Source of the DNA: Brachybacterium epidermidis
Lineage (GTDB): Bacteria > Actinomycetota > Actinomycetes > Actinomycetales > Dermabacteraceae
DNA: 64,000 nt
Assembly: GCF_015209585.1 (NCBI RefSeq)
Contig: NZ_JADEYR010000001.1
Span: 248,001-312,000, forward strand
Direction of reading: 5' to 3'
In this document: positions 38,135 to 46,869 of the stretch, in pieces
How positions within the stretch are numbered: position 1 is the stretch's first letter
Layout of the letters: every line of letters starts with the position of its first letter
Translations under genes and position numbers: made by a program
Notes under the pieces: model-generated
Told to the model about the DNA's origin: nothing
Databases searched by the model: none
What the model saw: the letters and a program-made list of their open reading frames with translations, nothing else

Positions 38135-38956
38135 ATGACCTTCACCCTCGCCACCGTCAACGTCAACGGCCTGCGAGCGGCCGCCCGCAAGGGCATGGCC
38201 GACTGGCTCGCCGACACCACCGCCGATGTGATCACCCTGCAGGAGGTGCGTGCACCCGACGAACTGATCGCCGATCTCGTCGGTGAGGGCTGGAGCATCG
38301 TGGGGGAGGCCTCCCAGCTCAAGGGACGCGCCGGCGTCGCGATCGCTGCGCGCACGGAGCTGGAGCGGATCGACCTCGACGACGTTCGCCGCGGGCTCCC
38401 GGGTCTTGAGGGCGACTCCCACACGGGGCGCTGGCTCGAGGCGGACCTCGAGGATCCGCTCGACGACGGCAGGGAGCTCACCGTGATCTCCTGCTACATG
38501 CACTCGGGCAACACCGAGAAGCCGCAGACCATGACGGACAAGTACGCGTTCCTGGACGGCATGCTCGAGCGACTCGACCAGCTGCGGGCCGACGGGCGTC
38601 ACGTCGTGCTCACCGGGGACATCAACATCGCCCACCGCGAGGTGGACATCAAGAACTGGAAGGGCAACGTGAAGTCCGCGGGCTTCCTGCCCGAGGAGCG
38701 CGCCTATCTGGACCGGCTGCTGGTCGAAGGCGACTGGGTGGACGTGCATCGCGCCCTCGCCGGTGAGGGGCCCGGCCCCTACACCTGGTGGTCCCAGCGC
38801 GGGAAGGCCTACGACAACGACTCCGGCTGGCGCATCGACTACCAGATCGCCACTGCGGACCTCGCAGCACGCGCCACCTCCGCCCAGGTGGATCGAGCAC
38901 CCAGCTACGACACTCGCTGGTCCGATCATGCCCCGCTGGTGGTCACCTACTCCTGA
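38135..38956 (+). CDS. Exodeoxyribonuclease III (AP endonuclease family)
   Basis: The 273-residue protein belongs to the endonuclease/exonuclease/phosphatase family of ExoIII/XthA, which cuts DNA at abasic sites and trims 3' ends. Motifs in order are ATVNVNGLRAA, LQEVRA with the metal-binding Glu, GDINIAH, WRIDYQ and SDHAPLV at the end, all intact. Length is typical. The start is the ATG at 38135, supported by the leaderless promoter just before it; an ATG at 38087 would lie upstream of that promoter. It is convergent with sdhB, sharing a terminator. Confidence 0.94.
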   Translation: MTFTLATVNVNGLRAAARKGMADWLADTTADVITLQEVRAPDELIADLVGEGWSIVGEASQLKGRAGVAIAARTELERIDLDDVRRGLPGLEGDSHTGRWLEADLEDPLDDGRELTVISCYMHSGNTEKPQTMTDKYAFLDGMLERLDQLRADGRHVVLTGDINIAHREVDIKNWKGNVKSAGFLPEERAYLDRLLVEGDWVDVHRALAGEGPGPYTWWSQRGKAYDNDSGWRIDYQIATADLAARATSAQVDRAPSYDTRWSDHAPLVVTYS

Positions 38957-38975
38957 GGCCCTCGGCCCCACGCAG

Positions 38976-39015
38976 AACGCCCCTCACGGTCCGGCAGCGG
39001 ACCATGAGGGGCGTT
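38976..39015. terminator. Bidirectional terminator between exonuclease III and sdhB
   Basis: An 18-bp stem with one mismatch (38976-38993 with 38998-39015) closes on GCAG. Short T and A runs flank it on both sides, so it can end both the rightward exonuclease and leftward sdh transcripts. Confidence 0.8.
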
Positions 39016-39033
39016 TCGCTCAGTGCTGGGAGT

Positions 39034-39804
39034 TCAGATGCGCCCGCGGATCACGGCCTGCTTGACCTCCGCGATGGCCTTGGTGACCTCGATGCCGCGC
39101 GGGCAGGCCTCCGAGCAGTTGAAGGTGGTGCGGCAGCGCCACACACCCTCGCGCGAGTTCAGGATCTCCAGCCGCTGCTCGCCGGCATCGTCACGCGAGT
39201 CGAAGATGAACCGGTGCGCGTTGACGATCGCGGCGGGGCCGAAGTACTGGCCGTCGGTCCAGAACACCGGGCACGAGGAGGTGCAGGCGGCACACAGGAT
39301 GCACTTGGTGGTGTCGTCGAACCGCTCGCGCTGCTCAGCGGACTGCAGGCGCTCGCGACTGGGCTCCTGCCCCTTGGCGACCAGGAACGGCATCACCTCG
39401 CGGTAGGAGTCGAAGAACGGCTCCATGTCCACGATGAGGTCCTTCTCCACCGGCAGGCCCTTGATGGGCTCGATGGTGATGGGCTTGTCGATGTCCAGGT
39501 CCTTCAGCAGGGTCTTGCAGGCCAGGCGATTGCGGCCGTTGATCCGCATGGCGTCGGACCCGCAGATCCCGTGCGCGCAGGAGCGACGGAAGGACAGGGA
39601 GCCGTCCAGGTGCCACTTGATCTCGTGCAGGGCGTCCAGCACGCGATCGGTGCCGTGCATGGTGACGGTGAAGTCCTGCCAGTGAGTACCCTTCTCGCCC
39701 TCGGGATCGAAACGGGCGATCCGCAGGGTGACCTCGAAGGAAGGGATCTCGCTGGCGCTGGACTCGGGCGAGGTGGCCTGGGGCTTGTCGGCGACGACTG
39801 ACAT
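39034..39804 (-). CDS. sdhB: Succinate dehydrogenase iron-sulfur subunit
   Basis: The 256-residue subunit carries electrons from FAD to quinone. All three clusters are visible: 2Fe-2S (CAHGICGSDAM then C), 4Fe-4S (CILCAACTSSCP) and 3Fe-4S (CRTTFNCSEACPRG). It is the last gene of the leftward sdhCDAB operon and overlaps sdhA (TGATG). The first 20 residues are a Ser/Pro-rich extension. Confidence 0.97.
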   Translation of the reverse strand: MSVVADKPQATSPESSASEIPSFEVTLRIARFDPEGEKGTHWQDFTVTMHGTDRVLDALHEIKWHLDGSLSFRRSCAHGICGSDAMRINGRNRLACKTLLKDLDIDKPITIEPIKGLPVEKDLIVDMEPFFDSYREVMPFLVAKGQEPSRERLQSAEQRERFDDTTKCILCAACTSSCPVFWTDGQYFGPAAIVNAHRFIFDSRDDAGEQRLEILNSREGVWRCRTTFNCSEACPRGIEVTKAIAEVKQAVIRGRI

Positions 39805-41579
39805 CAGAACGTGCGCTCCTTCGGCTCGTAGCGGGTGATCACGACGGGCTTGGTGCCCAGACGGATCTGGGTGCCCTCGGTGCCCTCCTCACCCTCCAGG
39901 GTGCGGTAGGCCATCGTGTGGTGCAGGAAGTTGACGTCGTCGCGCTTCTCGAAGTCCTCGCGGAAGTGACCGCCGCGGGACTCCCTGCGGTACAGGGCGC
40001 CGAGCGCGACGACCTCGGCGAGGTCCAGCAGGAAGCCGAGCTCGACGGCCTCCAGCAGGTCCAGGTTGTAGCGCTTGCCCTTGTCCTGCACGGCGACGGT
40101 CGCGTAACGCTCCTTCAGCACGGCGATGTCGGCCAGGGCCTTGCGGCAGGTCTCGTCGGTGCGGAACACCTGGACGTTGGCGTCCATGGTCTCCTGCAGG
40201 TCGCGGCGGATGTCGGCGATGCGATCCTCCGTGGCGGGTCGATCCCGCAGCCGCTCCAGCAGCTCCACCGTGGGGGCCTCCACGCCCTCGGCCAGCTCGG
40301 GCAGCTCCACCGTGGCGGCGTGCTCGGCGGCAGCGATGCCGGCGCGGCGGCCGAACACGTTGATGTCCAGCAGGGAGTTGGTGCCCAGGCGGTTGCCGCC
40401 GTGGACGGACACGCACGCCACCTCGCCGGCTGCGTACAGGCCGGGGATGGTGTCCACCTCGTTGCGCAGCACCTCGCCGCGGATGTTGGTGGGAATGCCG
40501 CCCATCGCGTAGTGCGCGGTGGGGTACACCGGGACGGGTTCGGTGTACGGCTCCACCCCCAGGTAGGTGCGGGCGAACTCGGTGATGTCCGGGAGCTTCG
40601 CGTCGATGTGCGCGGGCTCGAGGTGGGTCAGGTCCAGGTACACGTAGTCCTTGTTGGGGCCGGCACCGCGGCCCTCGCGCACCTCGTTGGCCATGGCACG
40701 GGCCACCACGTCGCGCGGGGCGAGATCCTTCAGGGTGGGAGCGTAGCGCTCCATGAAGCGCTCCATCTCGCTGTTGCGCAGGATGCCGCCCTCGCCGCGG
40801 GCCGCCTCCGAGAGCAGGATGCCCAGACCGGCCAGACCGGTGGGGTGGAACTGGAAGAACTCCATGTCCTCCAGGGGGATGCCCCGGCGCAGCGCCATGG
40901 CCGGGCCGTCACCGGTGAGGGTGTGGGCGTTGGAGGTGGTCTTGAAGATCTTGCCGAAGCCGCCGGAGGCGAACACCACGGACTTCGCGCGGAACACGTG
41001 GATCTCACCGGTGGCCAGTTCATAGGTGACCACGCCGGCGGCGCGCACGCCGTCGTCGGTGCGCGGGTCGCCGGTCATCAGGATGTCCAGCACGTAGTAC
41101 TCGTTGAAGAACTCCACCTGCTGCTTGACGCAGTTCTGGTAGAGGGTCTGCAGGATCATGTGCCCGGTGCGGTCGGCCGCGTAGCAGGCGCGGCGCACAG
41201 GAGCCTCGCCGTGCTCACGCGTGTGACCGCCGAAGCGGCGCTGATCGATGCGGCCCTCGGGGGTGCGGTTGAACGGCAGCCCCATCTTCTCCAGGTCCAG
41301 CACCGCATCGATGGCCTCCTTGGCCATCACCTCGGCGGCGTCCTGGTCGACCAGGTAGTCGCCGCCCTTGACGGTGTCGTAGGTGTGCCACTCCCAGTTG
41401 TCCTCCTCGACGTTGGCGAGAGCGGCGCACATGCCGCCCTGGGCGGCGCCGGTGTGGGACCGGGTGGGGTACAGCTTGGTGACCACGGCGGTGCGGGCGC
41501 GCTTGGAGGACTCCAGGGCGGCGCGCATGCCAGCGCCGCCGGCGCCGACGATCACCACGTCGTAGCTATGGGTCTGCAT
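39804..41579 (-). CDS. sdhA: Succinate dehydrogenase flavoprotein subunit
   Basis: The 591-residue flavoprotein oxidises succinate. It has the FAD-binding VIVGAGGAGMRAAL, the RSHTGAAQGG segment containing the covalent FAD His, FHPTGL, RGEGGILRN, HYAMGGI and HGGNRLGTNSL. The start MQTHSYDVVIVG is preferred; a GGAG lies about 13 nt upstream and the longer open frame is not conserved. The enzyme links the citric acid cycle to the menaquinone pool. Confidence 0.97.
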   Translation of the reverse strand: MQTHSYDVVIVGAGGAGMRAALESSKRARTAVVTKLYPTRSHTGAAQGGMCAALANVEEDNWEWHTYDTVKGGDYLVDQDAAEVMAKEAIDAVLDLEKMGLPFNRTPEGRIDQRRFGGHTREHGEAPVRRACYAADRTGHMILQTLYQNCVKQQVEFFNEYYVLDILMTGDPRTDDGVRAAGVVTYELATGEIHVFRAKSVVFASGGFGKIFKTTSNAHTLTGDGPAMALRRGIPLEDMEFFQFHPTGLAGLGILLSEAARGEGGILRNSEMERFMERYAPTLKDLAPRDVVARAMANEVREGRGAGPNKDYVYLDLTHLEPAHIDAKLPDITEFARTYLGVEPYTEPVPVYPTAHYAMGGIPTNIRGEVLRNEVDTIPGLYAAGEVACVSVHGGNRLGTNSLLDINVFGRRAGIAAAEHAATVELPELAEGVEAPTVELLERLRDRPATEDRIADIRRDLQETMDANVQVFRTDETCRKALADIAVLKERYATVAVQDKGKRYNLDLLEAVELGFLLDLAEVVALGALYRRESRGGHFREDFEKRDDVNFLHHTMAYRTLEGEEGTEGTQIRLGTKPVVITRYEPKERTF

Positions 41580-41649
41580 GGGGGTCAGTGCTCCGTTTCG
41601 ATCACGACAGGAGAAGGAGTGCAGGGGGTGGTGCGCCGGGCGGGCGCGC

Positions 41650-42108
41650 TCAGCCCTCGCAGATGGAGGGAAGCAGGGACGGATCGGCACCCACGGGGCA
41701 CGGATCGAAGGTGAAGACCACCAGGGTTCCCAGCACGATGGTGAGCACCACCGCGAAGTACAGCAGGCCCTTGAGCACCAGGCGCATCGTGGAGCCGCGC
41801 GCGTAGTCGTTGATGATGGTGCGCACGCCGTTGCCGCCGTGGATGAGTCCCAGCCACAGCATCAGCAGGTCCCACACCTGCCAGAACGGGGAGGCCCACT
41901 TGCCGGCGACGAACGCGAAGTCGATGCCCTTGACGCCCTCGCCGAGCCAGAGGTTCACGAACAGGTGACCGAACACCAGGATGACCAGCAACACGCCGGA
42001 GACCCGCATGAACAGCCAGGACAGCATCTCCGTGTTGATCCCGCGCTGGCCGGTGCGGCGGTACCGGGTGGAGGGATCCGGGATCTGGGTGGTGGACTGT
42101 GCGGTCAT
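41650..42108 (-). CDS. sdhD: Succinate dehydrogenase hydrophobic membrane anchor subunit
   Basis: The 152-residue protein has three transmembrane helices (about 28-50, 75-95, 108-132) and histidines in VFGHLFVN and GLIHGGNGVR placed as heme ligands. It anchors SdhAB in the membrane with SdhC and forms the quinone site. It starts one base after the sdhC stop codon. Confidence 0.92.
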   Translation of the reverse strand: MTAQSTTQIPDPSTRYRRTGQRGINTEMLSWLFMRVSGVLLVILVFGHLFVNLWLGEGVKGIDFAFVAGKWASPFWQVWDLLMLWLGLIHGGNGVRTIINDYARGSTMRLVLKGLLYFAVVLTIVLGTLVVFTFDPCPVGADPSLLPSICEG

Positions 42109-42109
42109 C

Positions 42110-42487
42110 TCAGCCTCCGAACATGTGCATCAGGTGGCGGGGGACGAAGCCGATCATCAGCAGCGCCCACACCGCGACGACACCCCAGAACAGTGCGCGC
42201 TGGTGGCGGGTGCCCTGGGACCAGAAGTCCACCAGGATGATCCGCAGGCCGTTGAGCGCGTGGAAAAGCACAGCCGCGACCAGACCGATCTCGCCGAGGC
42301 CGAACACCACGGACTTGTAGTGGCCGATCACCTCGTTGTAGGCCTCGGGGGAGACGCGCACCAGTGCTGTGTCCAGGACGTGCACGAGCAGGAACAGGAA
42401 GATGAGCATTCCCGAGATGCGGTGCGCGACCCAGGACCACATGCCCTCGCGGCCGCGATAGAGCGTCCCGGACTGGGCTGATGCCAC
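42110..42487 (-). CDS. sdhC: Succinate dehydrogenase cytochrome b556 subunit
   Basis: The 125-residue protein has three transmembrane helices and the segments GTLYRGREGMWSWVAHR and LLVHVLDTALVRVSPEAYN typical of actinobacterial SdhC, with His residues for heme. The GTG at 42487 is chosen because GGAGG lies 5 nt upstream and the conserved part starts within ten codons; the longer open frame to 42628 is not credible. It is the first gene of sdhCDAB. Confidence 0.92.
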   Translation of the reverse strand: MASAQSGTLYRGREGMWSWVAHRISGMLIFLFLLVHVLDTALVRVSPEAYNEVIGHYKSVVFGLGEIGLVAAVLFHALNGLRIILVDFWSQGTRHQRALFWGVVAVWALLMIGFVPRHLMHMFGG

Positions 42488-42749
42488 AAGGTCCTCCAGA
42501 AACGACGGGATGGGGCCGAGGGGAAGGATGCACTGCCGCGACGCGAGGCCTCGCGAGAACCGGGTGCCGGAGCGAGTCCGTGACCGGCCCGCGCTGACTG
42601 TGCGCGCCCGAGCGGACGAGCACGTCACGACACGGCGACATCATCATCGCCCCCGACAGGGGCCCGGCCAGCCTAGCACTTGGACGTGCAGGTCCGCGCG
42701 CACCTGCCGGGGTCTGAGAGGTCCGCCGGGGCCTGGGTACGCTGTCGCC
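42488..42749. other. Divergent promoter region between sdhC and the guanylyltransferase gene
   Basis: This 262-nt gap separates divergent genes and encodes nothing recognisable. Rightward, TACGCT at 42738-42743 followed by six bases and the ATG at 42750 suggests a leaderless transcript. Leftward, TAGGCT (complement of 42692-42697) is a possible sdh -10 element that would leave a leader of about 200 nt; that second prediction is weak. Confidence 0.4.
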
Positions 42750-43931
42750 ATGTCCGATATGCCCTTCGTTCCCGTGATCCCCGCCGGTGGCGCCGGAACA
42801 CGGCTGTGGCCGCTGTCGCGCAGCACGCATCCGAAGTTCCTGCTGGACCTCACCGGCAGCGGCTCCTCCCTGCTGCAGCAGACCCTCGCACGGCTGGCGC
42901 CCCTGGCGGACCGACCGCCCGTCATCGTGACCGGGAGTGGGCACGCGCACGCCGTCCAGCAGCAGGTCGCGGAGGCGGGGGCGACGGCCCGGGTGCTGAC
43001 CGAGCCCACCCCGCGCAATTCGATGCCGGCGATAGCGCTGGCCGCAGCCGTGGTGGAGCGCGAGGAGCCGACGGCTGTGATCGGCTCCTTCGCCGCCGAC
43101 CACCTGATCGCGGACACCCAGGGCTTCGCCGAGAGCGTCCGCGCCGCCCGACGAGCCGCTGAGCTGGGCCACCTGGTCACCCTCGGCATCCAGCCCACCC
43201 ATCCCGCCACGGGGTTCGGCTACATCGAACAGGCCCCGGTATCGGATGGCCACGGGGCCGAGGGCGGCGGAGCCGGCGACCCCGCCCAGCGTCAGCTGCG
43301 TGCCGCGGGCGCCCGCCCGGTCGTCCGCTTCGTGGAGAAGCCTGACGCCGCGCTCGCCGAGGAGTTCCTGACCACCGGCAGGTTCCTGTGGAACGCAGGC
43401 ATGTTCGTCGTCGGGGCGGGGGTGCTGCTCGATGCCCTGGCCGAACAGATCCCCCCTCTCGCCGCCGGAGTCCGCTCGATCGCCGCCGCCCGCGGCACCG
43501 CGCAGGAGCGGGAGGTGATGGAGCGCCTCTGGCCCACGCTCACCAGCATCGCCATCGACCACGCGCTGGCCGAGCCCCTCGCGGCGGCCGGCAGGGTCGC
43601 CGTCGTGCCTGCCTCCTTCGACTGGGACGACGTCGGCGACTTCGCCGCCCTCGCCCGTCAGCTGCGTGCCCGCGCGGGCACGAGGGAGGAAGTCGGCGTG
43701 CGCCGCGACGGGTCCGATGTCCAGGTGCTGGGCACCGCACGGGTCGATGCCGTCGACTCCCGGGCCACGGTGTACGGTGCCACCCATCGCCACGTCGCCC
43801 TGGTCGGGCTGGACGGGGTCAGCGTCGTCGACACCGAGGACGTGCTGCTCGTCCTCGCCGACGATCACGCCCAGAATCTGGGCACCCTGGTGGGCCGACT
43901 GCCCCAGGCAGGCCTGGACCATCTGCGCTGA
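42750..43931 (+). CDS. manC: Mannose-1-phosphate guanylyltransferase
   Basis: The 393-residue nucleotidyltransferase makes GDP-mannose from mannose-1-phosphate and GTP, for glycan or lipomannan synthesis. It has the pyrophosphorylase signature GGAGTRLWPLSR followed by PKFLLDL, the ADHLI segment, GFGYIE, VEKPDAA and FLWNAGMFV. It is the short form with no fused isomerase domain. The ATG follows the leaderless -10 element TACGCT. A His/Ala-rich insert near 165-180 lengthens one loop. Symbol is by family. Confidence 0.9.
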   Translation: MSDMPFVPVIPAGGAGTRLWPLSRSTHPKFLLDLTGSGSSLLQQTLARLAPLADRPPVIVTGSGHAHAVQQQVAEAGATARVLTEPTPRNSMPAIALAAAVVEREEPTAVIGSFAADHLIADTQGFAESVRAARRAAELGHLVTLGIQPTHPATGFGYIEQAPVSDGHGAEGGGAGDPAQRQLRAAGARPVVRFVEKPDAALAEEFLTTGRFLWNAGMFVVGAGVLLDALAEQIPPLAAGVRSIAAARGTAQEREVMERLWPTLTSIAIDHALAEPLAAAGRVAVVPASFDWDDVGDFAALARQLRARAGTREEVGVRRDGSDVQVLGTARVDAVDSRATVYGATHRHVALVGLDGVSVVDTEDVLLVLADDHAQNLGTLVGRLPQAGLDHLR

Positions 43932-44027
43932 TCGCCGACGGCGACCCGCCCGGAGCAGCGACTGCATCCCCGATCCGGGACGACATGGCCGGGACATGAC
44001 AGCAGCAACGGACGAAGGACAGCACAG

Positions 44028-45299
44028 GTGGATCAGCCGCTGGTGATCGCAGCCACCGGGACGACAGCATCGGTCGCCCCCGCGCAGGGACGCACGGGGG
44101 AGGGGCTGCTGGGTCCGGACGGCCTGCTCCACCGCACGATCGTCGAACGATCCCGGCAGCTGCGCGACATCCGACGCCATCTGCACCGTCACCCCGAGCT
44201 GTCCCATGAGGAGCACCGCACCACCGACTACGTGGTCCAGCAGCTGCAGGCCCTAGGGCTCGAGCCGAAGCGGATGCCCCGTACCGGTGCGGTGTGCGAC
44301 ATCCCGGGCTCCGATCCCGATCTGAAGCCCGTCGCGCTGCGAGCCGACATGGACGCCCTGGGGATCCCGGAGCTGTCCACCGTGTCCTACCGCTCCACGG
44401 TCGAGGGGGTCTCCCACGCCTGCGGCCATGACGTGCACATGAGCGCCGTGATCGGTGCCGCGCACGCACTGGTCCGGGTCGCCGACGAGGGCGCCCTGCG
44501 GCGCGGGGTGCGCCTGGTGTTCCAGCCGTCGGAGGAGAAGCACCCCTGCGGAGCGCTCGAGCTGATCGGCGAGGGCGTGGTCGATGACGTCGACTCGATC
44601 TTCGCCCTGCACTGCGACCCCGGGGTCGACGTGGGCCACGTCGGCCTGAAGTCGGGACCCATCACCTCCGCCACTGATCCCGTGCGGATCCAGGTGCGCG
44701 GAGCCGGCGGGCACACCTCCCGGCCTCACCTCACCCAGGACCTGGTCTACGCCCTGGGATCGATCGCGACCCAGCTGCCGGCGGCACTGAGCCGGCGCAT
44801 GGACCCCCGTTCCGGGGTCAACCTCACCTGGGGAAGCATCCACGCCGGTTCGGCCTTCAACGCGATCCCGAGCTCGGGCACCCTGGAGGGGACGCTGCGC
44901 TGCCTGGACCACGACGCCTGGGACCGTGCCGAGGACCTGCTCGAGGAGGTCCTGGCCGCTCTGGTGCGTCCCTGGGGGGTCGAGGCCCGGGTGACCCATG
45001 ATCGCGGGGTGCCCCCGGTGTCCAACTCCCCGCACAGCGTCGAGGTGCTCTCCGCCGCCGTGACCGACGTGCTGGGGAGGCAGAACCTCGACCCCACGGC
45101 GCAGTCGCTGGGCGGTGAGGACTTCGCCTGGTACCTGGAGAAGGTGCCCGGGGCCCTGGCACGCCTGGGCACGCGCACCCCCGGCGGCCGCACCTACGAC
45201 CTCCACATGGGCGATCTGATGATCGACGAGCGGGCGATCGACATCGGCGCCGAGGTGCTCGCCGCCGCCTGCCTGCTGCGCGACGCCCACGCCGCCTGA
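44028..45299 (+). CDS. M20-family amidohydrolase / peptidase
   Basis: The 423-residue metal-dependent hydrolase resembles the aminoacylase/IAA-amino acid hydrolase branch of peptidase family M20 (AmiA/AmiB of mycobacteria). Metal ligands are visible in ACGHDVHMS, PSEEKH, FALHCDP and near the C-terminus in GGEDFAWYL. The dimerisation lid lies around residues 215-330. The GTG start is weakly supported (AGGACAG upstream). The true substrate is not predictable; related enzymes remove acyl groups from amino acids. It lies before the nucleoside transporter genes, matching the amiB-deoD neighbourhood of mycobacteria. Confidence 0.88.
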   Translation: MDQPLVIAATGTTASVAPAQGRTGEGLLGPDGLLHRTIVERSRQLRDIRRHLHRHPELSHEEHRTTDYVVQQLQALGLEPKRMPRTGAVCDIPGSDPDLKPVALRADMDALGIPELSTVSYRSTVEGVSHACGHDVHMSAVIGAAHALVRVADEGALRRGVRLVFQPSEEKHPCGALELIGEGVVDDVDSIFALHCDPGVDVGHVGLKSGPITSATDPVRIQVRGAGGHTSRPHLTQDLVYALGSIATQLPAALSRRMDPRSGVNLTWGSIHAGSAFNAIPSSGTLEGTLRCLDHDAWDRAEDLLEEVLAALVRPWGVEARVTHDRGVPPVSNSPHSVEVLSAAVTDVLGRQNLDPTAQSLGGEDFAWYLEKVPGALARLGTRTPGGRTYDLHMGDLMIDERAIDIGAEVLAAACLLRDAHAA

Positions 45300-45615
45300 C
45301 CGCGGAGCGGAGCCCCCCGCACCCCGGCATTCCCGCAAGCCGGGCCCATCGTCCAGCGCACACTGCCGACCTCGCCTGTGATCTGCCTCTCGGCCGTCAT
45401 CGGCGGCGGGCTGCGGATTCGAGTTCGCACGCAGTTAACGTGCCTGTCATGTGCGCGTCGATTTCATAACGGTTCATGTCGATGGGCCGTCGGTCCGTAC
45501 ACGGGACGCCGGTCCCGGATACCCTGCAGGGGACCGCTGACGCTCAGGCCGCCCACCATGCGGACCCGTCCGGTCCCTGTCCACATCCTCCTGCTCGTCA
45601 CACCGGAGATCCTTC
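45300..45615 (+). other. Intergenic regulatory region upstream of the BMP lipoprotein gene
   Basis: No gene is seen in these 316 nt. An inverted repeat GCACG-N7-CGTGC centred on GTTAA lies at 45427-45443 and could be an operator. GTCGAT occurs twice at 45457-45462 and 45479-45484. Possible -10 elements are CATAAC at 45465-45470 and TACCCT at 45520-45525, neither with a good -35. CACCGGAGA lies just before the start codon. This probably controls the nucleoside uptake operon. Confidence 0.4.
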
Positions 45616-46740
45616 ATGAAGAACCTCTCGCGCGCGCTCGCCCTCGGCGGCGCCGGAATCCTCACCCTTGCCGCGTGCGGCACCGCTCCCGAGGCCGGTG
45701 GCGGCAACGGCGATGGCGGCGGCAGCGACGCCGGCGGTGCCGGCAGCGAATACAAGGCCTGCATGGTCTCCGATTCCGGCGGCTGGGACGACAAGTCCTT
45801 CAACGAGTCCAGCTACAACGGTCTGATGGCCGCGGAGGAGGAGCTCGGGATCCAGACCCAGACCGCTGAGTCCACCGCCGTCTCCGAGTTCGAGCCCAAC
45901 ATCAACAACCTCGTCTCCTCGGACTGCAACCTGATCTTCACCGTGGGCTTCCTGCTGGCCCCGGCCACCGGCAACGCCGCCCAGGCCAACGAGGACATCG
46001 ACTTCGCGATCGTGGACTCCACCGCACAGGACGCCGACGGCAACCCGATCGAGCTGGACAACGTCAAGCCCATCGAGTTCAACACCGCCGAGGCCGCGTT
46101 CCTGGCCGGCTATCTTGCCGCCGGCATGACCGAGACCGGCAAGGTCGCCACCTACGGCGGCATGGACATCCCCACCGTCACCATCTTCATGGACGGCTAC
46201 GTGGACGGCGTGGCCCACTACAACGAGACCCACGGCACGAACGTCGAGGTGCTCGGCTGGAACAAGGACTCCCAGTCCGGCTCCATCATCGCCTCCTTCG
46301 AGGACCAGTCCAAGGGCAAGGCCGTCTCCGACGAGTTCTACAACGCCGGCGCGGACATCATCATGCCGGTGGCGGGCCCCGTGGGCGCCGGCACCCTGGC
46401 CTCCGCCAAGGAGGGCGAGGGCCGCATGGTGATCTGGGTCGACGCCGATGGCTACGAGACCAACTCCTCCGACGCCGAGGCACAGAGCGTGATCCTCACC
46501 TCCGTGATGAAGCTGATGGGCGAGGCGGTGCAGGCCGTAACCGCCGAGGGCTCCGAGGGCTCCTTCGACAACTCCCCGTACGTGGGCACCCTGGAGAACG
46601 GTGGTGTGGGCCTGGCCCCGTTCCACGACTTCGAGGACAAGGTCCCCGAGGAGCTGAAGGGTGAGCTGGACACCCTCACGCAGGAGATCATCGACGGCAC
46701 CGTGACCGTCGAGTCCGAGGCTGCTCCCAAGGAGTCCTGA
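45616..46740 (+). CDS. BMP-family nucleoside-binding lipoprotein
   Basis: The 374-residue protein has a lipoprotein signal peptide with lipobox LAAC (Cys21), then a Gly/Asp-rich tether and a BmpA/Med-type periplasmic-binding fold (GGWDDKSFNES, EPNINNLVSSDCNLI, FLAGYLAAGMTETG, WVDADGYE). Such proteins bind purine nucleosides and feed the ABC transporter encoded next. Presence beside salvage genes supports nucleoside uptake. A stable hairpin follows the gene, which often keeps the binding-protein mRNA abundant. Confidence 0.93.
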   Translation: MKNLSRALALGGAGILTLAACGTAPEAGGGNGDGGGSDAGGAGSEYKACMVSDSGGWDDKSFNESSYNGLMAAEEELGIQTQTAESTAVSEFEPNINNLVSSDCNLIFTVGFLLAPATGNAAQANEDIDFAIVDSTAQDADGNPIELDNVKPIEFNTAEAAFLAGYLAAGMTETGKVATYGGMDIPTVTIFMDGYVDGVAHYNETHGTNVEVLGWNKDSQSGSIIASFEDQSKGKAVSDEFYNAGADIIMPVAGPVGAGTLASAKEGEGRMVIWVDADGYETNSSDAEAQSVILTSVMKLMGEAVQAVTAEGSEGSFDNSPYVGTLENGGVGLAPFHDFEDKVPEELKGELDTLTQEIIDGTVTVESEAAPKES

Positions 46741-46751
46741 CCCCTACCCGC

Positions 46752-46787
46752 GTGACGCGGCTCCGCCTCCGGGAGGAGCCGCGTCAC
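46752..46787 (+). other. Stem-loop between the binding protein and ATPase genes
   Basis: A perfect 13-bp stem (46752-46764 with 46775-46787) has a 10-nt loop and lies 12 nt after the lipoprotein stop codon. It could be a partial terminator or a 3' stabiliser that makes the lipoprotein more abundant than the transporter. Confidence 0.6.
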
Positions 46788-46869
46788 CGCGCCGCCCCGG
46801 CACCGGGGTGGTCGCGACCACCCGCCCTCGCCCCTCGCCGGCGGGGCGGCGCTGACGGAAGCGAGTGCT

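Noticed and set aside
42105-44216. Minus-strand open frame of about 700 codons across manC
   Set aside because: It runs antisense to a convincing guanylyltransferase and overlaps sdhC in the wrong frame.
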